From assembly GCF_000485595.1 (NCBI RefSeq), contig NW_014577347.1, positions 99,128 through 123,404 of the forward strand: 24,277 nucleotides of DNA. The letters are read 5' to 3'. A program made the position numbers and the translations under genes. Source of the DNA: Priapulus caudatus. Lineage: Eukaryota > Priapulida > Priapulimorpha > Priapulimorphida > Priapulidae. Position 1 is the stretch's first letter. Each line of letters opens with the position of its first letter. Shown here piece by piece: positions 1 through 9,281 of the stretch. The notes under the pieces were generated by a model that was not told where the DNA came from, made no database searches, and worked only from the letters and a program-made list of their open reading frames with translations.

Positions 1-129
1 GTTAATTTTTTTAGAAATAATAGAAATATTACATGTAGAAATATTAGAACGTGTAGAGAATTAGAATAAACTAATGCTATGATATCGCACATGAGCTCGG
101 CGGTGTTTCCATCGTTTCATCGTTTGCAG

Positions 130-315
130 GACTCACTGAAAACTCTGCAGAAAGCTATCAAGGGTTTTGTGGTGATGAGCGAAGACTTGGAGATGATCTA
201 CACGGCTTTTCTCAACAACCAGGTTCCCGCGCAGTGGTCGAACGCTGCCTACCCCTCGCTGAAGCCACTGGGAAGCTGGGTCAGCGATCTCGTGCTCAGA
301 CTAACCTTCATCGAG
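130..315 (+). CDS. DNAH6: Axonemal dynein heavy chain, exon A (C-terminal region, partial gene)
   Basis: This is the first of four exons encoding the C-terminal end of a dynein heavy chain, the ATP-driven motor subunit of ciliary and flagellar axonemes. It starts after a good acceptor (TTTCATCGTTTGCAG, AG at 128-129) in phase 0 and ends at a GAG before the donor GTTAGC. It encodes 62 residues beginning [17 protein letters not shown] and containing [20 protein letters not shown], a hallmark of the segment leading into the dynein C-terminal domain beyond AAA6. The next exon continues directly as E-EWIRLGPPVSYWLSG, as expected for the family. The 5' bulk of the gene, which in full-length heavy chains is over 4,000 residues, lies upstream of the window. 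Family assignment is firm. The DNAH6 paralogue call rests on remembered C-terminal motifs and is moderate; DNAH3, 7 and 12 are alternatives. Confidence 0.93.
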
Positions 316-703
316 GTTAGCAACGGGAGATGTTCCAACTTTACAGATAAAATTTTTTATGATGGATTCAGACAGGAGGAAGCTTGTTGTGCTTTGACCT
401 TTGATCGTTTGAAAAAATATGGCTACAGCTAGTTTATAGTGCTTTGTATGTATCTCTGTCAGCAGGCTTGTTGTTGTTGTTGTTGTTGTTATTCTTGCTC
501 TTGTTGTTTGTTGTAATTTGGATTAGTGCCTACTTCGCAAGCAAATGGTCACTTTGTGGGTACACACACACACACACTTTGTTTTTGACACACACAAGTG
601 TATGTATAATCATCGTCTGTAGATGAGTGTATTATCTAATCATGCTCTATAGATGAGCGCACGCGTGATAATGATTCACATGCTGCTGCGTCGTTCGTTG
701 CAG
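316..703 (+). other. Dynein intron A with TTG and CA microsatellites
   Basis: This intron joins two phase-0 exon ends (donor GTTAGC, acceptor TCGTTCGTTGCAG). It contains a TTG-rich trinucleotide tract from about 468 to 515 and an (AC)n run at 562-577. A leucine-rich open frame over the TTG tract is a by-product of the repeat and not a gene. Confidence 0.85.
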
Positions 704-1013
704 GAGTGGATCCGTCTCGGCCCCCCGGTGTCCTACTGGCTCTCGGGGCTCTTCTTCCCTCAGGGGTTCCTTACGGGCACGCTTCAGAACCACGCGCGCA
801 AGTACAACCTGCCCATCGACCAGCTGAGCTTCGAGTTCCACGTGCTGCCGCGTGTGCGCCGCATGGCGGACTACTACGCCGCCAGGGGGCAGCTGCAGCC
901 GGGCGAGGTTATGGCGGAGGACGCAGAGGTGGCGCCGGTGGAGGACGGGGTGCTCGTGCACGGAGTCTACATGGATGCGTGTCGCTGGGACATGGACGGC
1001 ATGGTCCTAGAAG
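704..1013 (+). CDS. DNAH6: Axonemal dynein heavy chain, exon B (C-terminal domain)
   Basis: This exon encodes 103 residues plus one base of a split codon. It opens EWIRLGPPVSYWLSGLFFPQ and continues with GFLTGTLQNHARKYNLPID and QLSFEFHVL, the most conserved core of the dynein heavy chain C-terminal domain. It then has EDGVLVHGVYMDACRWD and ends DGMVLE. The acceptor is the AG at 702-703 and the donor is GAAG|GTGACC at 1014. The leftover G joins AT of the next exon to give D (MVLED), which confirms phase 1. The VHG..MDA.RWD...MV.ED pattern is the main reason for preferring DNAH6 over DNAH7 or DNAH1 types. The exon is strikingly GC-rich and CpG-rich compared with the AT-rich introns. Open frames overlapping it on the other strand and in frame +2 are shadows of this composition. 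Confidence 0.95.
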
Positions 1014-1590
1014 GTGACCCGCGTGCGGGGGGAGCGGGAGCGGGGCGCTCAGGGGGCGGGGACGATACGTACGTAGAGGGCTCGGCTAGACTGTCCCCCG
1101 TAAGTCGTGCTTTGGTGTCGACGCGTCGTGGGAGCAGCCACGGCGACGTTTGGAGTCAGTCTAAGAGGCTGGGCAGACGCGTGTAAATTCTTTGCTTCCG
1201 TGCGTGCAGCTACGCATACACTTTCTATAGAAATAATAATTAGTACTAATTAATGAATAAGTAGAAGTGTAGCGATTAGCTATCAATATCAAGCTTTATT
1301 CTACAGGCTACCCATGGTCATGTTTCTGAACTCCTCAGTAATTATGATGGATTAATATATAGTTAAGCATTTATTTTCTTTGCAAAAATCGAACTTTAGA
1401 GCTAGGTGAATTGTTATATATTACATAAATCTCCTGCACTGAAACGGTATCGGTTCCTGCTCTGAACGAATCTTTTGTAGCTTGAAATTTAATATGAATT
1501 ATGTGGAACAGCCATGAATTTTTGTCGTACGTGTCGTGTCGTAGTAATATCCCTGATGTATAGACATAGATGGCGCGCTTTTCGCTGCAG
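1014..1590 (+). other. Dynein intron B
   Basis: This intron runs from donor GTGACC to acceptor TTTTCGCTGCAG (AG at 1589-1590). The first 180 bases are GC-rich and open, continuing the composition of the exon; the rest is AT-rich. I see no separate gene in it. Confidence 0.85.
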
Positions 1591-1728
1591 ATTCTCTGTT
1601 TGGTGAGATGAACGGAGAGCTGCCCATGATGCACATGGAGCCAAAGATGCTGTTTTCGCCGAGCGAGAAGGACTACATTGCACCGCTCTACAAGACCTCC
1701 GCGCGAGCCGGAACTCTCTCTACTACCG
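1591..1728 (+). CDS. DNAH6: Axonemal dynein heavy chain, exon C; its 3' end seeds the tandem array
   Basis: This exon of 138 nt enters with two bases finishing a split codon and leaves with one, giving DSLFGEMNGELPMMHMEP, then KDYIAPLYKTSARAGTLSTT and G completed by the next exon. The LYKT.AR.GTLSTTG motif is the near-invariant dynein segment just before the final strand of the C-terminal domain. The donor is ACCG|GTATGT at 1729. The last 34 nt of the exon (1695-1728) plus the first 6 nt of the intron are exactly one unit of the 40-bp minisatellite that follows, so this is the ancestral unit. It differs from most array units by GCC instead of GCA in the A-G codon pair (GAGCCGG versus GAGCAGG), which is synonymous in the dynein frame. 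Identity as dynein is firm. Confidence 0.94.
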
Positions 1729-4600
1729 GTATGTACCTCCGCGCGAGCAGGAACTCTCTCTACTACCGGTATGTACCTCCGCGCGAGCAGGAACTCTCTC
1801 TATTACCGGGTCCGTGCAAGCAGAACTCTCATCTACTACCGTATGTACCTCCGCGCGAGCCGGAACTCTCTCTACTACGGTAGTACCGTCCGCGACTAGC
1901 AGGATACTCTTCTATTGCTACCGGTATGTACTCCGCAAACGATCAGGAACTCTCTGCTACTACCGTATGTAGCTCCCGCACGAGCAGGAACTCTCTCTAC
2001 TTACGGTATGTACCTCCGCACGAGCAGGAAGCTCTCTCTATCTACCGGTATGTATTCGCGTGAGCATGAACCCTCTACTACCCGGTATGTACTTCCGCGC
2101 GTTGCAGGAACTCTCTCTAGCTACCGGTATTACCCTCGCCGCGAGCAGAACTCTCTCCTAGCTACGCGGTATGTATCCGTCCACAGCGAGGCAGGAACTC
2201 TCTCTACTACCGTATTACCCATCCGCGCAAGCAGGAACCCTCTCTCTATCTGGACGCCGGGTACTGACCTCCGCGCGAGCAGGATACTCTTCTCTACTAC
2301 CGGTATACGCCCTCCACCGCGAGGCAGGAATGTCTCTCATCGTACTACCAGGTATGTACCTCCGCGCGAGCAGACTCTCTCTACTACGCGGGTAATGTAC
2401 CTCCGCACGAGCAGGAACACTCTCTCTACTACCGTATGTACCTCCCGGCGCGAGCAGGGAACCTCTCTACTACCGGTATGTACCGTCGCGGACGAGCAGG
2501 AACTTTCTCCTACGAGCCGGATGTACCTCCGCGCGAGCAGGAACTCATCTCTACTACCGTAAATGTACCTCGCGCGAGCCAGGATCTCCTCTACTTAACC
2601 AAGTATGTATGCCTGCCGCGCGAGCAGGGGAACGTCGCCTCACGCGGGTATGTAGCCTTCCGGAGCGCGACCATGAACACCTCTCTACTAACACGGTATG
2701 ACCGTCACACGCGAGCCGGAAACTCTCTCTACTACCGTATGGTACCTCCACGCGAGCCGGGAACTCTCTGCTACTACCGGTATGTACCTCCGCGCGAAGC
2801 CGGAAACTCCTCTACTACCGATGTACGCCTCGCGCGAGCCAGTGAACTCTCTACTACCGGATATGTAAACTATCCGCTGGCGAGCAGGAACTCTCTCTAA
2901 CTACCGGTAGTACCTCCAGCGGCGAGCAGGAACTCTCTCTACTACGCGTATGTACCTCCGGCGCGAGCAGTGAACTTCTCTACTACCGCTGTACCCTCCG
3001 CGCGAGGCAGGAACTCTCTCTACTACTACGGTATGTATCTCCGCGCGGAGGCAGGAACTCTCATCTATTACGTCGGTATGTAAGCCTCGCGCAACAGGAA
3101 CTCTCTCTACTACCGGTAGTATCTCCGCCGATGCAGGAACTGCTCTCTATTACCGGTATGATTACCGTCCGCGCAGCAGGAACTCTTCTCTACTACCGGT
3201 AATGTAACTCCGCAGCGCGAGCAGGAGACTCACTGCTACTACCGTATGTACTCGGCGCAGCAGGAACTCTCTCTAACTACCGTATTACGGCTCCGCGCGA
3301 GAGAGACTCACTCTAGCTACCGTATGTAGAGCCTCCGCGCGGAGCAAGGAGAAACTCTCTCTGAGCTAACCCGGTTATGTACGCTCGCGCGCAGAGCAGG
3401 AACTCTCTCTGACCTACCGGGTAGTGACCTCCCGCGAGCAGGGAACTGCTCTCTACTACGCGATAGTCCTCCGCCGCGATGCAGGAACTCTCTCTACTAC
3501 CGGTATGTACCCTCCGCACGAAGCACGAACTCCTCTCTACTACAGTATGTACCTACCGCGCGAGCCAGGAACTCTCTCTACTACCAGGTATGGTACCTCC
3601 GCGCGAGCAGGAACTTCTCTCTACTACACGGTATGTACCCTCCTGCCGCGAGCAGGAAACTCTCTCTACTGACCGGTAGATGCTACCTCCGCGCGAGCAG
3701 GAACTCTCTATACTACCGTAATGATACCTCCCGCGCGAGGGCAGGAACTCTGCCTCTACTACTGGTATGTACCGTCCGCCGCGAGCAGGAACCCCTACTA
3801 ACGAGGTATGTACTCCGCCAGAGCAGAGAACTCTCTCTACTACCGTAGTACCTCCCGCGCGAGCAGGAACTCTCTCGACTACCGGATGTACCTCCCGCGC
3901 AGCAGTGAAACTCTCCTCTACTACCGTATGCTACCTCCGCGCGAGCAGGAACTCTCTCTACCCCGGTATGTACCTCCGCGTGAGCAGGAACTCTCTCTAC
4001 ACCGGTATGTACTCCGCCTCGAGCAGGAACCTCTCTTACTAAAACCGTATGTACCTCCGCGCGACAGGAAACTCTCTCTACTACCTGGGTAATGTACCTC
4101 CGCGCAGCAGGAACTCTCTACTACGCCGGTAGACCGTCCGCGCAGCAGGAACTCTCATCTAACTACCGGTAATGTATCGTCCGCGCGAGCAGGAACTCTC
4201 TCTACTATCCGAGGTATACCTCCTGCGTGAGCAGGAACTCTCTCTCTACTACCGGTAGTACCTCCGGCGCCGAGCAGGAGACTCTCTCTACTACGGGTAT
4301 ACCTCCGCGCGAAGCATGAACTCTCTCTATCTACCGGGTATGTACCGTCCGCTGCGAGAGTAACTCTCATACTACGCGTAGTACGCTCCGCCGCGAGCAG
4401 AACTCTCTCTACTACCGTAATGTATCGCAATCCTATTGCAGCGAAGCAGGGAACTCTCTCTACTACGTATGTATCCTTCCGCGCGACGCAAGAAGCTCTC
4501 TCTACTGCTACCGGTATGGTACCTCCGCTAGTGAGCAGGAACCTCTCTACTACCCGGTATGTACCTCCTGCGCGAGCAGGAACTCTCTCTACTACCGGTA

Positions 4601-4680
4601 TGTACTCCAGCCTGGACGATGTTCGAACAAGGAACTCTGCTCCGAAAAGAAAAAAAAAAAAAAAAGGAAAAAAAACTACT
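4601..4680 (+). other. Non-unit interruption in the array with Alu-tail-like sequence and poly-A
   Basis: Within the array the pattern is broken by CTCCAGCCTGGACGA at 4606-4620, then unit-like GAACTCTG, then CCGAAAAG and a long A run to about 4676, after which the unit resumes at CTACTACCGG. The order CTCCAGCCTGG-CGA, then CTCTG, then an A tail resembles the 3' end of a primate Alu element, although the middle is also explained by the array unit. It could be contamination folded into the consensus, or a local simple-repeat insertion. Confidence 0.5.
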
Positions 4681-7276
4681 ACCGGATGTACGTTTCTCCA
4701 CGCGAGCCAGGAAGCTCTCTCTACTACGCGTATTACCTCCGCGCGAGCAGGAACTCTCTCTACTACCGGTAATGTATCTCGCGCGACGCGAGGAACTCTC
4801 TCTACATCCGTATGTACCTCCGCGCAGCAGGAAACTCTCTCTAGCTACCGGTATGTACTCCGCCGAGCAGAACTCTCTCTACTACCGGTATGTTACGCTC
4901 CGCGCCGAACGCAGGAAAATCTCTCTCTTACTAACGGTATGTACCCTGCTCAGCCGAGACAGTGAACTCTCTGCTACTACGCGGTATGTACCTCCGGCGC
5001 GAGCAGGAACCTCTCTTACCTACGCGGTATGTACTCCGCGCAGAGCAGGTAACTCTCTCTACTACCGGTATGCTACCTCGCGTGAGACAGGAAACTCTCT
5101 CTACTACGGTATGTATCTCCGCGCGAAGCAGGAACTCTCTCTAGTACGGATGTACCTCCGCACGAGCCAGGAACTCTCTCTAACTACGCGGTAATGTACG
5201 CCTCCGCGCGAGCAGGGGAACTCTCTCTACTACCGTATGTACCCACCCGCGCAAGCAGGAACTCTCTCACTACCGTAGTACGCTCCGCTGCGAGCCAGGA
5301 ACCTCATCTACGTACCGGTATGTAGCTCCGTCGCGAGCAGGACAAGCCTCTCTACTAACACGGTATGTCCTCCGGCGCGACGCAGGAACTCTCTCGTACA
5401 TACCTGTTTACCTCCGGCGAGCGAACTGTCTCTCTAATACGAATGTACCTCCAGCAGCGAGCAGACTCTCTCTACTACGCTGGTATTATCCGTCCGCACG
5501 ACAGGAACATCTCTCTACTAACCGGTCAGTACCCCGCGTGAGCAAGGAACTCTCATCTACACCGGTATGTACGCTCCGCGCGTGTCAGGAACTCTACTCT
5601 AACTACCGCGGTTTGCACCCTCGGCGAGGCAGTGAACACTCTCTGCTACAAAACCGGATGTACGCTCGCGCCGGCAGGGAACTCTCTCTACACCGTAAAG
5701 TACCCCAGCGCGAGCAGAACTCTCTCTACTACCGTAATGTACCCTCCGGCACGAGCAGTGAAACTCTCTCTACTACCGGTATGTTACCCTGCCGCGTGCA
5801 AGCAGGAAACTCTCTTCTAACTCACCGGTATGTAGCCTCCGCGGAGCAGAGAACTCTCTCTACTACCGGTATTACTCCGCGCGAGCAGGAACTCTCTCTA
5901 GCTACCGGTATGTACCTTCGCGCGAGCAGGAACTCTTCTCTACTACCGGTATGTACCCCACGCGAGCAAGGAACTCGCTCTCTACTACCCGGTATGTCAC
6001 GTCTGCGCTACAGGAAGGACGCGGCACTCAAGCTCACCCAAGGAACTCCGGTCTCTAGATGCTACCAGGTATGTTACGCTACGAGAAAGCTTAAAGTACT
6101 GCGGCAATGGCAGCGAACATCTCTCTAGCTAACGCGTATGTATCTCCTGCCGGGCGAGGCCGGAACTCGGGCTCTTCATACTACCTGGTATGGTACGCTC
6201 CGCGCGATGCAGGAACTCTTCTCTACTACCGGTATGTACCTTCCGCGAGCAGGGAACTCTGCTCTACATACCGTATGTACGCCCACGCGAAAAGCAGAAC
6301 TCTCTCTACTACCGGTATTACCCCCTCCGCGCGAGCAGGAACTCTCTCTACTACCCGTAATGTACGGTCCGCGCGAGCAGGAGCGCTCTCTACTACCGGT
6401 AGTACCTCCCGCGCGAGGCAGGAACTCTCCTCCCCTAGGCTACCAGTATGTACTCCACGCGAGCAAGGAACTCTCTGCTAACACTACCGTATGTACGCTC
6501 CACGCCGCCGACATGGAACTCTCTCTACTACCCGGTATGTACCTCCGCGCGAGCAGGAACTCATCTCTACTACCGGTATGTACCTCCACGCGAGCAGGAG
6601 ACTGCTCTCGTACTACGGCAGTATGTACCTCCACGCGAGCAGGAACCTCTCTACTACCGAGTATGTACGTCCACAGAGAGGAACTCTACTCTACTACGCG
6701 TATGTACCCCGCGCGAGCAGGAGCTCTCTCTAAACTACCGTATGTACCGTCCGCGCGGCAGGAACTCTCTCTACTACGTATGTACTCCGCGCGAGCAGGA
6801 ACTCTCTCGTACTACCGGTAGTACGCGTCACGCGAGCAGGAACTCTCTCTACTACCGTATTAACCTCGACCACGCGAGCAGGAACTCTCTCTACTACCGC
6901 TATTGTATGTACCTCCACGCGAGCAGGAACTCCTCTCCTACTACCGTAGGTACTCCGCGCGAGCAGGAACTCTTGCTACTACCGTATGTACCCCCGCGCG
7001 AGCAGGACCTCTCTAATCTAACCCGGTATGTACCGTCGCGCGAGCAGGAACTCTCTCTACTACCGGGTATGTACCTCCGGCAAGCAGAACTCTCTCTAGC
7101 TACCCGGTATGTTACCCCGCGAGCAGGAACTCTCTCTACTACCGGTATGTACCTGCCCGCGCGAGAGGAACTCTTTCTACTACTCGGTATGTACGTTCCG
7201 CGCGAGCCGAACTCTCTCTACACGCGGTATGACTCCGCGCGAGCAGGAACTCTCTCTTAACTACCAGTATGTATCT

Positions 7277-7320
7277 CCCGCCCCCCCCCCCCCCCCCCGC
7301 GCCCCCCCCCCCCCCCCCCC
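7277..7320 (+). repeat. Poly-C tract inside the array
   Basis: Two long C runs separated by a short GCG replace part of one array unit close to its 3' edge. The complementary strand is poly-G and could form G-quadruplexes. Homopolymer length is not reliable in such a region. Confidence 0.85.
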
Positions 7321-7661
7321 ATTGCGCGAGCAGGAACTCTCTCTACTACGCGGTATTGGTAATCTCCAGCGGCGAGGCAGGAACTCCTCTCTACATACCG
7401 CTAATGTATCTCCGCGCGAGCAGGAACTCTCTCTACTACCGGTATGTATCTCCGCGCGAGCAGGAACTCTCTCTATTACCGGTATGCACGTACACCCGTC
7501 TGTCCTCGCCCGGGAAACTATATGATCGCTAACAAACCCAGTATTGCAACACCCTTCGTTCCGTTTCGTATAGAAGAAAATAGATATCATTATTATTTAT
7601 TAAATCTATGTATTTGTAAGATTTGGATATATGGTGTTTTTATTGTGATTTGTTTTTTTAG

Positions 7662-7765
7662 GTCATTCCACGAACTTTGTAGTTCCCGTGCATCTGCCAA
7701 GCAAGCGTCCACAAGATTATTGGATATCAAAAGGTGCTGCCCTCTTGTGTCAGCTGAATGAATAA
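7662..7765 (+). CDS. DNAH6: Axonemal dynein heavy chain, terminal exon with stop
   Basis: This exon of 104 nt enters with GT completing the glycine of STTG and encodes [20 protein letters not shown] then [13 protein letters not shown] and a TAA stop at 7763-7765. GHSTNFV and the ending W.(S/A)KG.ALLCQL are the diagnostic C-terminus of axonemal dynein heavy chains; the protein ends where family members end. The acceptor is strong (TTGTTTTTTTAG). Phases of all four exons agree and sum to 738 nt, or 245 residues plus stop. A degraded second copy of this exon lies near 18677. An AATAAA overlaps the stop codon (7761-7766), but the better polyadenylation signal is at 8147. Confidence 0.95.
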
Positions 7766-8175
7766 AATGGAACTATGGCTATAGACGGGGCTGTAGAGAC
7801 AATCGCGGCAACGAGTTCATAGTAAAAAGTAACAGTGCCAAAAATGTAAATTTTATCAGCCAACGTGTCTGCTGGATATATATACAGGCCTACGTAATGT
7901 TTCATAGCAACAAGATACTTTTTATTGGTACATATTGTGCAAGCCAACATCTTATACAGACTGGTACCATCCACTTATTTTAGCTATATAATATACCCGC
8001 TAGTGTACGTGTTACTATGAAGAGTAATCTATAAGAGGCTCAACCATATAACTGTAGGTACTGTCACACTATAGTTCATATCAGTATTTGTCAGTATTAT
8101 TGACCATAATTTTACTCATTGTCCCGAAACTTTTATATGTTTATACAATAAAGATATTTTCATACAATGGTTAGC
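7766..8175 (+). other. Probable dynein 3' UTR
   Basis: AT-rich sequence from the stop codon to just past the AATAAA at 8147-8152. No competing coding signal is seen. The exact cleavage site cannot be told from the sequence. Confidence 0.55.
8147..8152 (+). promoter_or_regulatory. Polyadenylation signal AATAAA
   Basis: A canonical hexamer lies 380 bases after the dynein stop in the context TTATACAATAAAGATATTTTC. The same signal is preserved in the degraded second copy at 19370-19375. Confidence 0.6.
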
Positions 8176-9205
8176 ATTTTCTTAGATGACCTATATCTTT
8201 TTTTTTCTTATTTCATTCGATTTGCTATAAAATATTATACGTAATTTCATCGTTTGGCGTCACTGATGCAGACTGAGAGTAAGTGAATTGCGAATCAAGT
8301 CGGATATACGTAAGATTTACATAAATGCGCCGATTCAAACATTTGGATAGCTGGCATTTGTAGCAATTCTGTCATGATTGTGTAAACCCAATCAAGAGAT
8401 TTAACTTCATGTAGATTCGTTTTATGTAGGAAACGTAGCTGAGCAGAACACAAGATTACAAACCGCCATGCCGAACTCCCGTAGCTCCCCCTGGCTCTCA
8501 AATATTGAACTAAAGGATAGACAACTCTCCTACAGGGCGCTATACCGTCATTAATCATTATGACAAATTCCACATCGGTTATCCTTATTCCTTGACATGT
8601 AATTAAATGTAACCACTGTCTCCCCAGGCTGCTCCCCAGCTGTAACATAGCATAAAAGTACTGTTTAGGAGATGCACTCATAGGGCCTACCTACATGATG
8701 CGATAATCTTCAAGTTCAATATTTATTTGCCATGTCTTCGTAAGATACATTTAATAGTTGATTTTGTTATCAATATTAAAATTTTTTCTTCGTTTTTGCG
8801 CTACGTATGTAGCTACTATCATGGTAACACGCTCTGTCGCGTCAAACGACCATTGCTTTACCACGATCCATAGATGTCAGCACAGTCGTGGTGCGTATTT
8901 AAAACCCTAATGTTCGCTTCTGTGTGCTAAATACTTTTTTGCAACGAAGCAAATTTCATGTATATGCGTTTAAAGAAATCATATGAAATAAACCGCTTAA
9001 TATATCAGCCTAATTTTTTCAGGAATTATAGGAATTAAGGACCTGAGGTGTCCTTCTTTCTATTTCTGCAAATTTTTTTTTTGGGGGGAGGGGTTTGTCA
9101 TTATAATATATGACTTTTTTTCAAACAACTAGTCAACAACCAAATTCCGCTGTGTGAATTATTGAAATTTATTCCAATTTAAAAGTTTGTTCCACAGTAA
9201 TATTT
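8176..9205 (+). other. Non-coding sequence downstream of dynein, present again in copy 2
   Basis: AT-rich, with a minus-strand open frame at 8295-8681 (128 codons) that has no recognisable domain and is not preserved as an open frame in the second copy at 19573 onward. I regard it as non-coding. No other structure is seen apart from short homopolymers around 9070-9115. Confidence 0.5.
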
Positions 9206-9281
9206 ACTCTAATATTACTCTTATACTCTAATATTATTCTTATACTCTAATATTACTCTTATACTCTAATATTACTCTAAT
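9206..9281 (+). repeat. Four tandem copies of a 19-bp unit
   Basis: The unit ACTCTAATATTACTCTTAT starts at 9206, 9225, 9244 and 9263 with at most one or two changes. The equivalent place in the second copy (about 20550-20660) shows a scrambled remnant. Confidence 0.9.

Larger units (their letters stand above)
1695..7486 (+). repeat. 40-bp tandem array (minisatellite) derived from the exon C / intron C junction
   Basis: The unit is 40 bp, seen exactly in the donors at 1729 and 1769, and consists of GTATGT + ACCTCCGCGCGAGC + (A/C)GGAACTCTC + TCTACTACCG. The unit therefore contains the exon end, the complete 5' splice site, and nothing else from the intron. Length divided by a typical spacing of about 41 gives roughly 140 units. 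The first units (1695-1800) and the last (about 7400-7486) match the consensus. Interior units carry many one-base insertions and some deletions or substitutions, giving spacings on either side of 40. The unit has no stop codon in any forward frame. The array is interrupted by an A-rich patch near 4604-4680 and a poly-C run at 7277-7320. Tandem nature is certain; copy number and internal variation are uncertain because of probable sequencing error. Confidence 0.97.
1729..7661 (+). other. Dynein intron C (last intron), almost wholly minisatellite
   Basis: This phase-1 intron runs from the first GTATGT to the acceptor TTGTTTTTTTAG (AG at 7660-7661). About 5.76 kb of its 5.93 kb is the 40-bp array. 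Only the last 175 bases (7487-7661) are unique AT-rich sequence carrying the branch region and polypyrimidine tract. Every array unit repeats the same donor context, so the true 5' splice site is one of roughly 140 near-identical candidates. All long open frames inside it are by-products of the repeat. Confidence 0.85.

Noticed and set aside
444-626. Leucine-rich 60-codon frame that looks like a membrane segment
   Set aside because: It is the translation of a TTG trinucleotide repeat inside the first intron.
647-1017. Minus-strand and frame-shifted open frames over dynein exon B
   Set aside because: They overlap a clearly coding, GC-rich exon and have no recognisable content.
1915-2562. Long open frames (up to 270 codons) rich in R, S, L, Y and T across the array
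   Set aside because: They are translations of the 40-bp unit, which lacks stops in all forward frames; many frames overlap and their shifts follow random indels. No start context or domain supports a protein.
1695-7486. CRISPR array reading of the regular 40-bp repeats
   Set aside because: There are no unique spacers; the unit itself is continuous, it lies in a dynein intron, and the DNA is eukaryotic.
7761-7766. AATAAA overlapping the dynein stop codon as the polyadenylation signal
   Set aside because: Use of it would leave almost no 3' UTR; the AATAAA at 8147 is in a more usual position, although both could be used.
8295-8681. 128-codon minus-strand open frame
   Set aside because: No domain recognised, no splice or promoter context, and it is not maintained in the second copy at 19573-19758, though that copy is too error-laden to be decisive.
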